NCBI GenBank assembly: GCA_026785745.1
Contig: JAJAZO010000469.1
Coordinates: forward strand, 1 to 9,532
Source: Chitinophagaceae bacterium
GTDB lineage: Bacteria; Bacteroidota; Bacteroidia; Chitinophagales; Chitinophagaceae
Direction of reading: 5' to 3'
Length of the DNA: 9,532 nucleotides
How positions within the stretch are numbered: position 1 is the stretch's first letter; each line of letters starts with the position of its first letter. The translations under genes were made by a program, and so were the position numbers. Below, piece after piece: positions 1 through 6,195 of this stretch. The notes under the pieces were generated by a model, which was given only the letters and a program-made list of their open reading frames with translations, searched no databases and was not told the DNA's origin.

Positions 1-73
1 ATTTCTCATTCAGGCGCAAGGTAGTAAAATTGCAACATAGTTACATTAAATTTTGGTACGGGCGGAAACAAGA

Positions 74-125
74 TAATCTGGCCGGTTAAATCCTGCTAAA
101 TATGAAACTTTAAAAGGCCAGATTA
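74..125. repeat. 10-bp perfect inverted repeat in intergenic DNA
   Basis: TAATCTGGCC (74-83) is the exact reverse complement of GGCCAGATTA (116-125). A second pairing, TTAAA (86-90) with TTTAA (109-113), could extend the hairpin across a 2x2 internal loop, leaving an 18-nt apical loop. It lies about 110 bp upstream of the cytochrome lipoprotein start at 233. No T-run follows either arm, so it does not look like a simple terminator. It could be an operator, a leader structure or a relic of a repeat element. The rest of 1-232 shows no gene or recognised motif; TATCTTGT at 167-174 only loosely resembles a -7 box. Confidence 0.5.
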
Positions 126-232
126 AACAAATTAGCCGATATACTTAAATTCCCGGCCATTTTTTTTATCTTGTACCAAACAAATCAGGCTTACTTTTAA
201 ACCCAACGATGCCTGACTATTCAAAGCCAACG

Positions 233-814
233 ATGAAACTAAAACTGATTTTTCCCTGCTTACTTATTGGAAGTTTAATTCTGATAGGTTCCTGTAATAA
301 AAACGACACCCCCGCCGTTCCTGACCCCTGCATCGGAGTTAATTACAATGTTCTTTCCACTAAAACAGAAGCAGTGGGCTCCTCCAATAACGGAACAATT
401 ACTATTACCGAACCAAGAGGCGACACCATCACTTATAAATTAAATAATGGCAGCTACCAGGCATCCTGGTATTTTACCAACCTGGCACCCGGCAACTATG
501 TGGTTACTATAAAAAATCAAAAAGGTTGTACTGATACTGCTCAGATCAGCATTCTGAATTATGGACCTAAATATGCGGCTGTTAAACAAATTATTGTTGG
601 GTATTGTGGCCCCTGCCATCGTAATGGGGGTAATAGTGGAGGCAAAAATTTTGATGCCGATGCCAGCATCATCAGCAATTGGGACAGGATAAAAGCAAGG
701 GCGGTAGATAATCTGCCTACCCGAATGCCCGAAGCACCTAACGCTGCTCTTACCAATGTTGACAAACAAAAAATCACTGATTGGGTAAATGCCGGACACC
801 GGCAGTCGGATTAG
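233..814 (+). CDS. Lipoprotein with SprB-like beta domain and C-terminal monoheme cytochrome c site
   Basis: Reading from the ATG at 233 gives 193 aa. An in-frame ATG at 209 would add eight polar residues before the signal peptide, so 233 is preferred. The N-terminus is a type II signal: Lys-rich start, hydrophobic stretch to about residue 18, lipobox IGSC with Cys21 as the lipidated residue. Residues 35-108 resemble an SprB/Ig-like beta repeat (pattern GTITIT, then FTNLAPGNYVVTIKNQKGC). The C-terminal part has CGPCH at 125-129, the CxxCH covalent heme c motif with His129 as proximal ligand. Met165 in the TRMP motif is a plausible distal ligand, and the ending resembles small cytochrome c domains of the planctomycete-type (PSCyt1-like) group. 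It is probably anchored in the envelope facing the periplasm or the cell surface. The redox partner is unknown. The gene converges on the DUF1501 gene; that it works with the DUF1800/DUF1501 pair is inference only. Confidence 0.85.
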   Translation: MKLKLIFPCLLIGSLILIGSCNKNDTPAVPDPCIGVNYNVLSTKTEAVGSSNNGTITITEPRGDTITYKLNNGSYQASWYFTNLAPGNYVVTIKNQKGCTDTAQISILNYGPKYAAVKQIIVGYCGPCHRNGGNSGGKNFDADASIISNWDRIKARAVDNLPTRMPEAPNAALTNVDKQKITDWVNAGHRQSD

Positions 815-832
815 TTAAATTATTCTTCCATA

Positions 833-866
833 AAAAATCCCCGGTAATTATTACACGGGGATTTTT
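833..866. terminator. Bidirectional intrinsic terminator between convergent genes
   Basis: A perfect 11-bp stem, AAAAATCCCCG (833-843) with CGGGGATTTTT (856-866), encloses a 12-nt loop. The arms end in A- and T-runs, so the hairpin has a U-tract on either strand. It lies 19 bp after the cytochrome lipoprotein stop and 19 bp after the DUF1501 stop on the other strand, and should end both transcripts. Confidence 0.9.
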
Positions 867-884
867 CTTTCTTTTATTATTTTA

Positions 885-2486
885 TTATCTCACTTTCAGC
901 ATTGGCCTTACTTTCTGCATTACCCCATTCTGGAAACGGGCATAATAAATACCTGTTGGCAAGCCACCTGAATTAAATGTAATTGTATCAGTAGCTGCGG
1001 TTAAATAATCTCTTTCCAGCAACGTTTTTATTACACGGCCCAATGTATCTATTATCTGAATTAGTGTATGGCCACCTTCTGTCCTGAACTTGATAACCGT
1101 ACTCTCCGTAAATGGATTGGGAGAGTTTGTAATAATAGAATCAAATGTTGGGTCAGGTGGAGGTGGCGTAACTGCATTACAAGTGATGCTGCTCTTAAAC
1201 AACGGCAGCGACTGTAACTGGGCATTGATGTTTGGTGGGTATAATCCGGCCACCACTGTTTTATCAATACAAAACCATTTTTCCAATATGGTAGCATAAA
1301 TACTTCTGAAATCATACTGCATCGGAATATTATCGTTCACCGAAGCATTGGTGGGTATCGTCGGATTGTTTCCCAACACACCTGCCTCTATCTTACTTCC
1401 AAAAAGGAACATCGGCGCTGCAGCTCCGTGGTCAGTACCCACACTGGAGTTGGATTTAATGCGTCGTCCAAATTCACTATAGGTCATTCCTATTACCCTG
1501 TCCTGAACTCCGAGGAATATTAAATCGTCCTGAAAAGCTTTGGTAGCATCTGATAACCTTTGTAACAGGGTAGCATGTGCACCCATTGTAGTATCAGCAG
1601 CATTTACCTGAACAGAGTGTGTGTCATAACCACCGGTGCTTACCATATAAACTCTGGTCTTTAATCCTCCTTTAATTAGCCGGGCCACAATTTTTAACTG
1701 ATCGGCCAGGCTGTTGCCTGTTGGATATGTTGCCTGTTGCGTTACTGCATTAGCGGCGTTGCGTATAACACTTGAATATTTCTGTGTTTGCTGGGAAACC
1801 AATCTTACATATTTCAGTTCTTTTCCTGCCGGTGTGTTGGGCACAGGGTCGGTGGTGCCATTTAGTAAATTATAGAAAGAAGTAGGGTTGGTTATACTCA
1901 TCGACATATTTACTGCCGGCCCCTGTGTGGTTAATGTAGTAGTAGAACCTATTTGTATAGCCAATGGATCCGGCGTAGCTGTATTCGGATAGCCGATGGG
2001 AAAATTAGGATACTCATAATTCAGGTAACGCCCGGCCCATCCCGTATATACTTCCTGATTGCTGTTGGAACCCGTCATCCAGATATCGGTAGCACGGAAG
2101 TGAGAAAAGTTTGGCTGCGGATACCCTACTGCCTGTATTACTTTCATCATGCCATTATTATGCAAAGTGTGCATACCTGCCATGGACGGGTGTATGCCTG
2201 CACCACTATTGCCGAGGGCAAGTATCCTGTTTTGAGGGATAGCCACATTGGTTCTTGCATTATAATAGTTAGAGTAAGTAGATATTGGTATCACCGTATT
2301 CATCCCATCATTACCCCCCGATAGCTGAATGATAACAAGCACATGGTCTGTATCGGTAGTACTTTGCATCAATGCCTGCACCAATGGTGAGTCTGCTGCA
2401 AAAGCCTTTACAGAATATCCATTTATCAATGCCGGTAGCAGGGTGGCTGCTGGTATGGTTTTTTGTAAAAAATCTCTTCTTTTCAT
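885..2486 (-). CDS. DUF1501 family protein with Tat signal and T9SS type A sorting domain
   Basis: The ATG at 2486 gives 533 aa starting MKRRDFLQK. The frame extends upstream to a TTG at 2507, but that start would put seven residues before the twin-arginine motif and is rejected. A Tat-like signal is complete: RR motif, hydrophobic TIPAATLLPALING, then an AFA cleavage site near residue 31. The body matches DUF1501, which belongs to the alkaline phosphatase/sulfatase-like superfold. Putative metal or active-site motifs are intact: LSGGND (55-60), SHFRATD (128-134), GGYDTH (285-290), YSEFGRR (336-342) and TDHG (351-354). From about 449 to the end is a T9SS type A sorting domain (NSPNPF at 454-459, then IIDTLGRVIKTL, LPTGIYYARF and a Lys/Arg-rich end). 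The protein is therefore predicted to reach the cell surface or medium. The substrate is unknown; a hydrolase role is inference from the fold. It lies 29 bp downstream of the DUF1800 gene, in the same operon. Confidence 0.92.
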   Translation of the reverse strand: MKRRDFLQKTIPAATLLPALINGYSVKAFAADSPLVQALMQSTTDTDHVLVIIQLSGGNDGMNTVIPISTYSNYYNARTNVAIPQNRILALGNSGAGIHPSMAGMHTLHNNGMMKVIQAVGYPQPNFSHFRATDIWMTGSNSNQEVYTGWAGRYLNYEYPNFPIGYPNTATPDPLAIQIGSTTTLTTQGPAVNMSMSITNPTSFYNLLNGTTDPVPNTPAGKELKYVRLVSQQTQKYSSVIRNAANAVTQQATYPTGNSLADQLKIVARLIKGGLKTRVYMVSTGGYDTHSVQVNAADTTMGAHATLLQRLSDATKAFQDDLIFLGVQDRVIGMTYSEFGRRIKSNSSVGTDHGAAAPMFLFGSKIEAGVLGNNPTIPTNASVNDNIPMQYDFRSIYATILEKWFCIDKTVVAGLYPPNINAQLQSLPLFKSSITCNAVTPPPPDPTFDSIITNSPNPFTESTVIKFRTEGGHTLIQIIDTLGRVIKTLLERDYLTAATDTITFNSGGLPTGIYYARFQNGVMQKVRPMLKVR

Positions 2487-2515
2487 TTTGTATGTATTAA
2501 GATGCAAAAGATGAT

Positions 2516-4180
2516 TTATGATAATTGGTACTCTGCCAGGTTAAAGAAATACTGGAATAGTGATTTCAGCCTGTTATTGACAATATTGAAATTGGCAGTA
2601 GTAGGGCTGGCGATATAAGCTGTCCAGGCATTCGTCCAGTAATAATCCCACTGCTGATTGCTCAGGAGTATTTGTGTTTTAATGGTCTTCTTTGATTCGT
2701 AAGACAACTGATTCCTGAAAATATATTTTAGTGCATCATCAATCAGGTCGCTTGGATTCCCCGGATTGTTCAATTCCTGAACATAACTAACAAAATAAAA
2801 CACGACCCTGATATTATTACGGGTATAACCATTATTAGCCATTGTATCAGTAAACTGGTTTCTCTTGGGTAATGAGTCAGAGTTTATCCATATTTCATGA
2901 AACAACGGTTCCTGGTAATAGGCCGGCATACCTGCTACGTTTGGCGGGTCATGCAGATTTAAGCCTGTATTAACCATGATGGAATAAAAATAATTCCACA
3001 TACCGTAGTTAGTATCCCAGTCAGTCAGGGCGGGAAAAGCAGCATTCATTTCCCGCAGTGATCCAATCACATGGTCAGCCGGGTTTTTGATGTAGCAATT
3101 TTGATTTAATACATCAAAGAAGTGTTCGCTTTTGAAAAGGGCGGTCAACACCGGCCGTATATCATAATTATTAGACCGGAAAATATCTGCCAACGGTGTT
3201 ATTACATTTGCTTCTGTTGCCGGATCAATAGTATAGTAAACAAAAAAGCGGTAAAACTTACGGACAATAAATTTTGCCACTTCCTGGGTGGCAAAAATCA
3301 TATTCAATAAATCGTTCAGCTCTAATTGTCCTGCAGTGGCTCCTGTTCTTCCCGTAATAACAGTATTATTAAAGAAAGAAGAAAAAGTTTTATTAACAGA
3401 TGAGTGCCTGCCGGAATTAAAAGTTGACGTATAGGTAGTGGTGTTTACCTGCCAACCAGTTAATAATTTAGCAGCTTCCTTTACATCAGTTTCTGTATAT
3501 TTTGAATCTGGTCCTTTTCCAAGGGTAAACAACTCCATTAACTCCCTCGCATAGTTTTCATCAGGGGCTGATGCTACGCTAAGATAGCCGTTGAGATAGC
3601 GGAGCATTTGAACATCTTTCGTTATCACATCTATTAATTGCTTAAAATTGCCAAACGAATATTGACGAATCAAATCATGTTGCTTATACGCCCAATTACC
3701 ATATCCTACATCAGATACTTCATTTCCGAAGTGGTCAACCCAAAAAAACACTAATTTTTCACGAATGCTCCTATCCTGATTTATCATAGCACCCGTCCAC
3801 CATTTTTTATACGAAGCTCTTCTTTGCGACTGAACAGTGCCATCATTATTAATATCGTTTACCCAAGTGGCACCCATTGTAATGTTGGCATCGGGTGTTC
3901 CCGGTTGTGTTGATGTAGCATATTCCTTTATAGGAGGTATTGGTTGCGGAGCAGTAGGATTTAATAATTCATCCACAGCCTGACTCATGCTCCGGGTTTT
4001 GAAGTAATCAACATCTCCTTTTTTAGCACCGAACATGGTTCGCTTCAACAGGTGAACAATCTCGTTTTCCGTCCATTGGCCGGAATAGGGATTGATACCA
4101 GAAGTAATGTTACGGGATACTTGTTCAGATGCGGCAGGTTTTTTTCTGCGGTTAGCTGTAAGAAAGTCTCTTCTGTCCAT
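2516..4180 (-). CDS. DUF1800 family protein, operon partner of DUF1501
   Basis: 554 aa from an ATG at 4180. The family signature is clear: HLLKRTMFGA (43-52), EKLVFFWVDHF (141-151), ENYARELMELFTLG (208-221), KEAAKLLTGW (234-243), the PPNVAGMP segment (412-419) and a C-terminal ending AEYQLS. The full-length domain is present and no frameshift is seen. The biochemical role of DUF1800 is not established. The family is repeatedly encoded next to DUF1501, as here, where the two are 29 bp apart on the same strand with DUF1800 first. The N-terminus MDRRDFL looks like a twin-arginine motif, but it is followed by the charged, polar TANRRKKPAASEQ rather than a hydrophobic core, so a functional export signal is doubtful. 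A candidate promoter lies about 70-100 bp upstream. Confidence 0.93.
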   Translation of the reverse strand: MDRRDFLTANRRKKPAASEQVSRNITSGINPYSGQWTENEIVHLLKRTMFGAKKGDVDYFKTRSMSQAVDELLNPTAPQPIPPIKEYATSTQPGTPDANITMGATWVNDINNDGTVQSQRRASYKKWWTGAMINQDRSIREKLVFFWVDHFGNEVSDVGYGNWAYKQHDLIRQYSFGNFKQLIDVITKDVQMLRYLNGYLSVASAPDENYARELMELFTLGKGPDSKYTETDVKEAAKLLTGWQVNTTTYTSTFNSGRHSSVNKTFSSFFNNTVITGRTGATAGQLELNDLLNMIFATQEVAKFIVRKFYRFFVYYTIDPATEANVITPLADIFRSNNYDIRPVLTALFKSEHFFDVLNQNCYIKNPADHVIGSLREMNAAFPALTDWDTNYGMWNYFYSIMVNTGLNLHDPPNVAGMPAYYQEPLFHEIWINSDSLPKRNQFTDTMANNGYTRNNIRVVFYFVSYVQELNNPGNPSDLIDDALKYIFRNQLSYESKKTIKTQILLSNQQWDYYWTNAWTAYIASPTTANFNIVNNRLKSLFQYFFNLAEYQLS

Positions 4181-4248
4181 AGCTTTAATTTTGGTTCAGC
4201 GATGAATACTGACTTTAAAGATACTAATTGGTTTAAAATAAATTATAA

Positions 4249-4279
4249 CAAATATTATCCTGAAAACATTGATATACAA
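4249..4279 (-). promoter_or_regulatory. Candidate promoter for the DUF1800-DUF1501 operon
   Basis: On the minus strand a TTG (plus 4277-4279) is followed after 20 nt by AATATTTG (plus 4249-4256). This is one mismatch from the Bacteroidota -7 consensus TAnnTTTG, and the spacing is acceptable for the -33/-7 arrangement. It would give a leader of about 60 nt before the ATG at 4180. The match is imperfect and the DNA is AT-rich, so this is tentative. Confidence 0.35.
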
Positions 4280-4283
4280 TAGT

Positions 4284-4307
4284 AAAAACCCGGCGATGGG
4301 CTTTTTT
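4284..4307 (-). terminator. Possible second (tandem) terminator downstream of thiolase
   Basis: On the minus strand AAAAAGCCC and GGGTTTTT flank a 6-nt loop, forming a GC core of three pairs plus A/T pairs with one bulged base, ending in a T-run. It lies just past the stronger hairpin at 4316-4345 and may catch read-through before the DUF1800 promoter. The short GC core keeps confidence low. Confidence 0.4.
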
Positions 4308-4315
4308 ACAGGCGC

Positions 4316-4345
4316 AAAAAAACCGGCTCTTGCAAAACCGGTCTT
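4316..4345 (-). terminator. Intrinsic terminator of the thiolase gene
   Basis: On the minus strand AAGACCGG pairs with CCGGTTTT (five GC-rich pairs plus a G-U and two A-U) around an 11-nt loop, followed by a run of seven Ts. It begins 21 bp after the thiolase stop codon, the expected position for an intrinsic terminator. Confidence 0.75.
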
Positions 4346-4366
4346 AAATTGTTCAAAAAGAGATAC

Positions 4367-5542
4367 TTATAAATTTTCTATAATACCTGCTATACCCTGA
4401 CCACCACCTACACAGGCAGTTATCATCCCGTATTTTTTATTCAGCCGCTTCATGTCGCCCAGGTTTTGAATAGTAAGTTTTGCACCCGTACAGCCAAGCG
4501 GATGACCCAGTGCAATAGCACCTCCATTTATATTCACTTTGGCAGAATCTAGTCCGGCCTCCCGGATAACAGCCAATGCCTGCGAAGCAAATGCCTCGTT
4601 CAATTCTATCAAATCAATATCAGAGAGGTTCATACCAGCCTGTTTCAATACTTTGGGAATGGCTGCTACCGGCCCTATTCCCATAATGCGGGGATGAACA
4701 CCGGCCACAGCACAATTTACTAACCGGCCAATTGGTTTTAATCCCAACTCATTCATCATCTTTTCTCCCATTACAATAACAAAGGCAGCCCCGTCTGATG
4801 TTTGGGAAGAATTACCTGCTGTCACAACACCTCCTGCGGCAAAAGCTGGTTTTAGTTTTGCCAATACTTCAATAGATGTGTCTGCTCTTGGTCCTTCATC
4901 TGTATCTACTATATAATTCTTTTTTTGTTTTTTACCTTTTGCATCCAGGTAAATTTCTTCTACTTCTATTGGGAGAATGCCCGGTTTGAAATGGCCATTT
5001 TGAATAGCGGCAATAGCCTTCTGATGTGAGTTGAAAGAAAACTCATCTTGTGCTTCCCGGCTAATATTAAAATCTTTTGCAACTGCTTCCGCTGTTAATC
5101 CCATACTCAAGTAATAATCCGGCTCCTCTTTAGCAATTTTGTAGGAAGGCACCGTCTTCCAACCGGCAGTAGGAACCAAACTCATGCTTTCTGTTCCTCC
5201 GGCAATGATACAATCGGCCATACCCATCCTGATTTTGGCGGTAGCCATCGCAATCGTTTCTAATCCACTGGCACAATAACGATTAACTGTTACACCGGGT
5301 ACATCGAACCCTAAAGCCCTTGCAGAAATGATGCGGCCGAACTGCAAACCTTGCTCTGCTTCGGGCACAGCATTACCTACAATTACATCATCTACTCTAT
5401 TTGCTTCTAATTGCGGAACGGTAGCCATCAATCCCCTGATAACTTCTACTGCCAGATCATCGGGCCGATAAAAACGGAATCCGCCTCTTTTGGCTTTACC
5501 TACTGCGGTTCTGTAACCGGCGATTATATATGCTTCCTGCAT
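4367..5542 (-). CDS. Thiolase (acetyl-CoA acyltransferase/acetyltransferase family)
   Basis: 391 aa, the normal length for a thiolase, starting at an ATG with no Shine-Dalgarno sequence. All catalytic motifs are present: nucleophile Cys90 in NRYCASGLETI, the NEAFA motif at 315-319, His347 in GGAIALGHPLGCTGAK, and the general acid/base Cys377 in MITACVGGGQG. The enzyme cleaves 3-ketoacyl-CoA with CoA to acetyl-CoA and a shortened acyl-CoA (fatty acid beta-oxidation), or runs the reverse acetoacetyl-CoA synthesis; it acts in the cytoplasm. The FRFYRPDDLA region and AGGTESMS motif fit the FadA/PcaF-like degradative side, but sequence alone does not settle chain length. No beta-oxidation partner (hydratase or dehydrogenase) is adjacent. 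It has its own promoter and terminator, so it appears monocistronic. Confidence 0.95.
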   Translation of the reverse strand: MQEAYIIAGYRTAVGKAKRGGFRFYRPDDLAVEVIRGLMATVPQLEANRVDDVIVGNAVPEAEQGLQFGRIISARALGFDVPGVTVNRYCASGLETIAMATAKIRMGMADCIIAGGTESMSLVPTAGWKTVPSYKIAKEEPDYYLSMGLTAEAVAKDFNISREAQDEFSFNSHQKAIAAIQNGHFKPGILPIEVEEIYLDAKGKKQKKNYIVDTDEGPRADTSIEVLAKLKPAFAAGGVVTAGNSSQTSDGAAFVIVMGEKMMNELGLKPIGRLVNCAVAGVHPRIMGIGPVAAIPKVLKQAGMNLSDIDLIELNEAFASQALAVIREAGLDSAKVNINGGAIALGHPLGCTGAKLTIQNLGDMKRLNKKYGMITACVGGGQGIAGIIENL

Positions 5543-5553
5543 GATTAATGTTT

Positions 5554-5574
5554 AAAGGTTGTTTATGCAACTTT
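5554..5574. promoter_or_regulatory. Imperfect palindrome in thiolase leader, possible operator
   Basis: AAAGGTTG (5554-5561) and CAACTTT (5568-5574) are inverted repeats apart from one extra G, around a 6-nt spacer. The element sits just downstream of the predicted thiolase -7 box, about where transcription would start, which is a good place for a repressor to bind. It could also arise by chance in AT-rich DNA. No regulator gene is in the window. Confidence 0.3.
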
Positions 5575-5580
5575 CTATGT

Positions 5581-5588
5581 CAAAGGTA
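5581..5588 (-). promoter_or_regulatory. Promoter -7 box for thiolase
   Basis: CAAAGGTA on the plus strand reads TACCTTTG on the minus strand, an exact match to the Bacteroidota TAnnTTTG -7 element. It lies 38 bp upstream of the thiolase ATG, predicting a leader of roughly 30 nt. No well-spaced TTG -33 element was found. Confidence 0.6.
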
Positions 5589-5622
5589 TTAAATGGCTCC
5601 TTTAAATTCGCATTTCAAAATG

Positions 5623-5630
5623 TATTTTTG
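5623..5630 (+). promoter_or_regulatory. Promoter -7 box for the toxin-antitoxin/pyrD/terC operon
   Basis: TATTTTTG matches TAnnTTTG exactly and ends 13 bp before the ATG at 5644. Transcription would begin only a few bases before that ATG, so the first message would be nearly leaderless. The position also rules out the upstream in-frame ATG at 5593 as the start. No clear -33 element is visible. The divergent thiolase -7 box lies only 34 bp away. Confidence 0.6.
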
Positions 5631-5643
5631 TAAAAACATTGTC

Positions 5644-5871
5644 ATGGAAAATATCATCACGATAAAGATAAAAGACAACAAGGCAAAAAAAGTGATTCAA
5701 AGCCTTGCAGAAATAAAGTTTATCCAGATTGTAAATGACCCCACACTTGGTTTAACGGGTAAAAAGAAAAAGCAGGCAAAAGATTTTTTGTCGGCCTTGC
5801 AACAGGCAAAGTTGGCAGAACAGGGAAAGTTAAAATTGAAAACCTTAGACCAGTTAATTAATGAACTCTGA
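5644..5871 (+). CDS. Putative antitoxin, first gene of a toxin-antitoxin pair
   Basis: 75 aa from the ATG at 5644. The longer frame from 5593 adds 17 residues but begins upstream of the promoter box, so it is rejected. The protein is small and charged. A beta-like start (MENIITIKIK) is followed by a predicted helix, a central Lys-rich segment (GKKKKQAKD, 39-47), a long amphipathic helix (about 44-60) and the ending TLDQLINEL. That tail is typical of Bacteroidota antitoxins that wrap around RelE/ParE-like toxins. I do not recognise a defined DNA-binding fold, so the antitoxin role rests on size, position and the 11-bp overlap with the downstream toxin gene. If it acts like other antitoxins it would neutralise the toxin and may repress the promoter just upstream. 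Confidence 0.7.
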   Translation: MENIITIKIKDNKAKKVIQSLAEIKFIQIVNDPTLGLTGKKKKQAKDFLSALQQAKLAEQGKLKLKTLDQLINEL

Positions 5872-6193
5872 TTTTATTATCAAAACCACCCATAATTTTG
5901 ATAAGTCTGCAAAAAAACTTCTCAAAAAATATCCTTCTTTCATTCAGGATTTGCGGTATTTAAAATCAATTCTTTTGAAAAATCCTGTTGCTGGTATTTC
6001 TCTAGGCAAAGATTGTTATAAAATACGCTTACGATTATCATCCAAACAAACTGGCAAGAGCGGTGGTGCAAGAGTAATTACCTATGTAAAAATTGAAAGG
6101 AAAAATATTACCCTTTTAGATGTGTACGACAAATCAGAAAAGGAATCTATTACAGAAAAAGATTTAGCTGCACTCATAAAAAAAGCCGGATAA
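5861..6193 (+). CDS. RelE/ParE-superfamily toxin
   Basis: 110 aa, the usual size for the superfamily. The ATG at 5861 overlaps the antitoxin's 3' end by 11 bp (stop TGA at 5869-5871), which favours coupled translation. Visible motifs fit RelE/ParE-like toxins of Bacteroidota: an N-terminal helix pair with FDKSAKKLLKKYPSF (13-27), CYKIRLRL (52-59), SKQTGKSGGARVITY (61-75) and LLDVYDKSEKE (85-95). The basic Lys/Arg residues in the central strands would suit RNA contact, but whether it is an mRNA interferase or a gyrase-directed ParE type cannot be told from the sequence. It appears intact. pyrD starts 2 nt after its stop codon, so the toxin and pyrD are almost certainly co-transcribed. Confidence 0.82.
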   Translation: MNSDFIIKTTHNFDKSAKKLLKKYPSFIQDLRYLKSILLKNPVAGISLGKDCYKIRLRLSSKQTGKSGGARVITYVKIERKNITLLDVYDKSEKESITEKDLAALIKKAG

Positions 6194-6195
6194 GT

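Noticed and set aside
209..232. Upstream ATG for the cytochrome lipoprotein
   Set aside because: The eight added residues (MPDYSKPT) are polar and acidic; starting at 233 gives a classic lipoprotein signal.
1953..2324. 123-aa plus-strand open frame opposite the DUF1501 gene
   Set aside because: It lies entirely inside a well-supported family gene on the other strand, and the translation shows no recognisable domain or composition of a real protein.
2487..2507. TTG start for DUF1501 extending seven residues upstream
   Set aside because: The ATG at 2486 puts MKRR at the extreme N-terminus, as expected for a Tat signal; the TTG version places extra residues before it.
5593..5643. Longer antitoxin start at the ATG 5593
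   Set aside because: It begins upstream of the exact TATTTTTG promoter box at 5623-5630, and the extra 17 residues look unlike the start of a small antitoxin.
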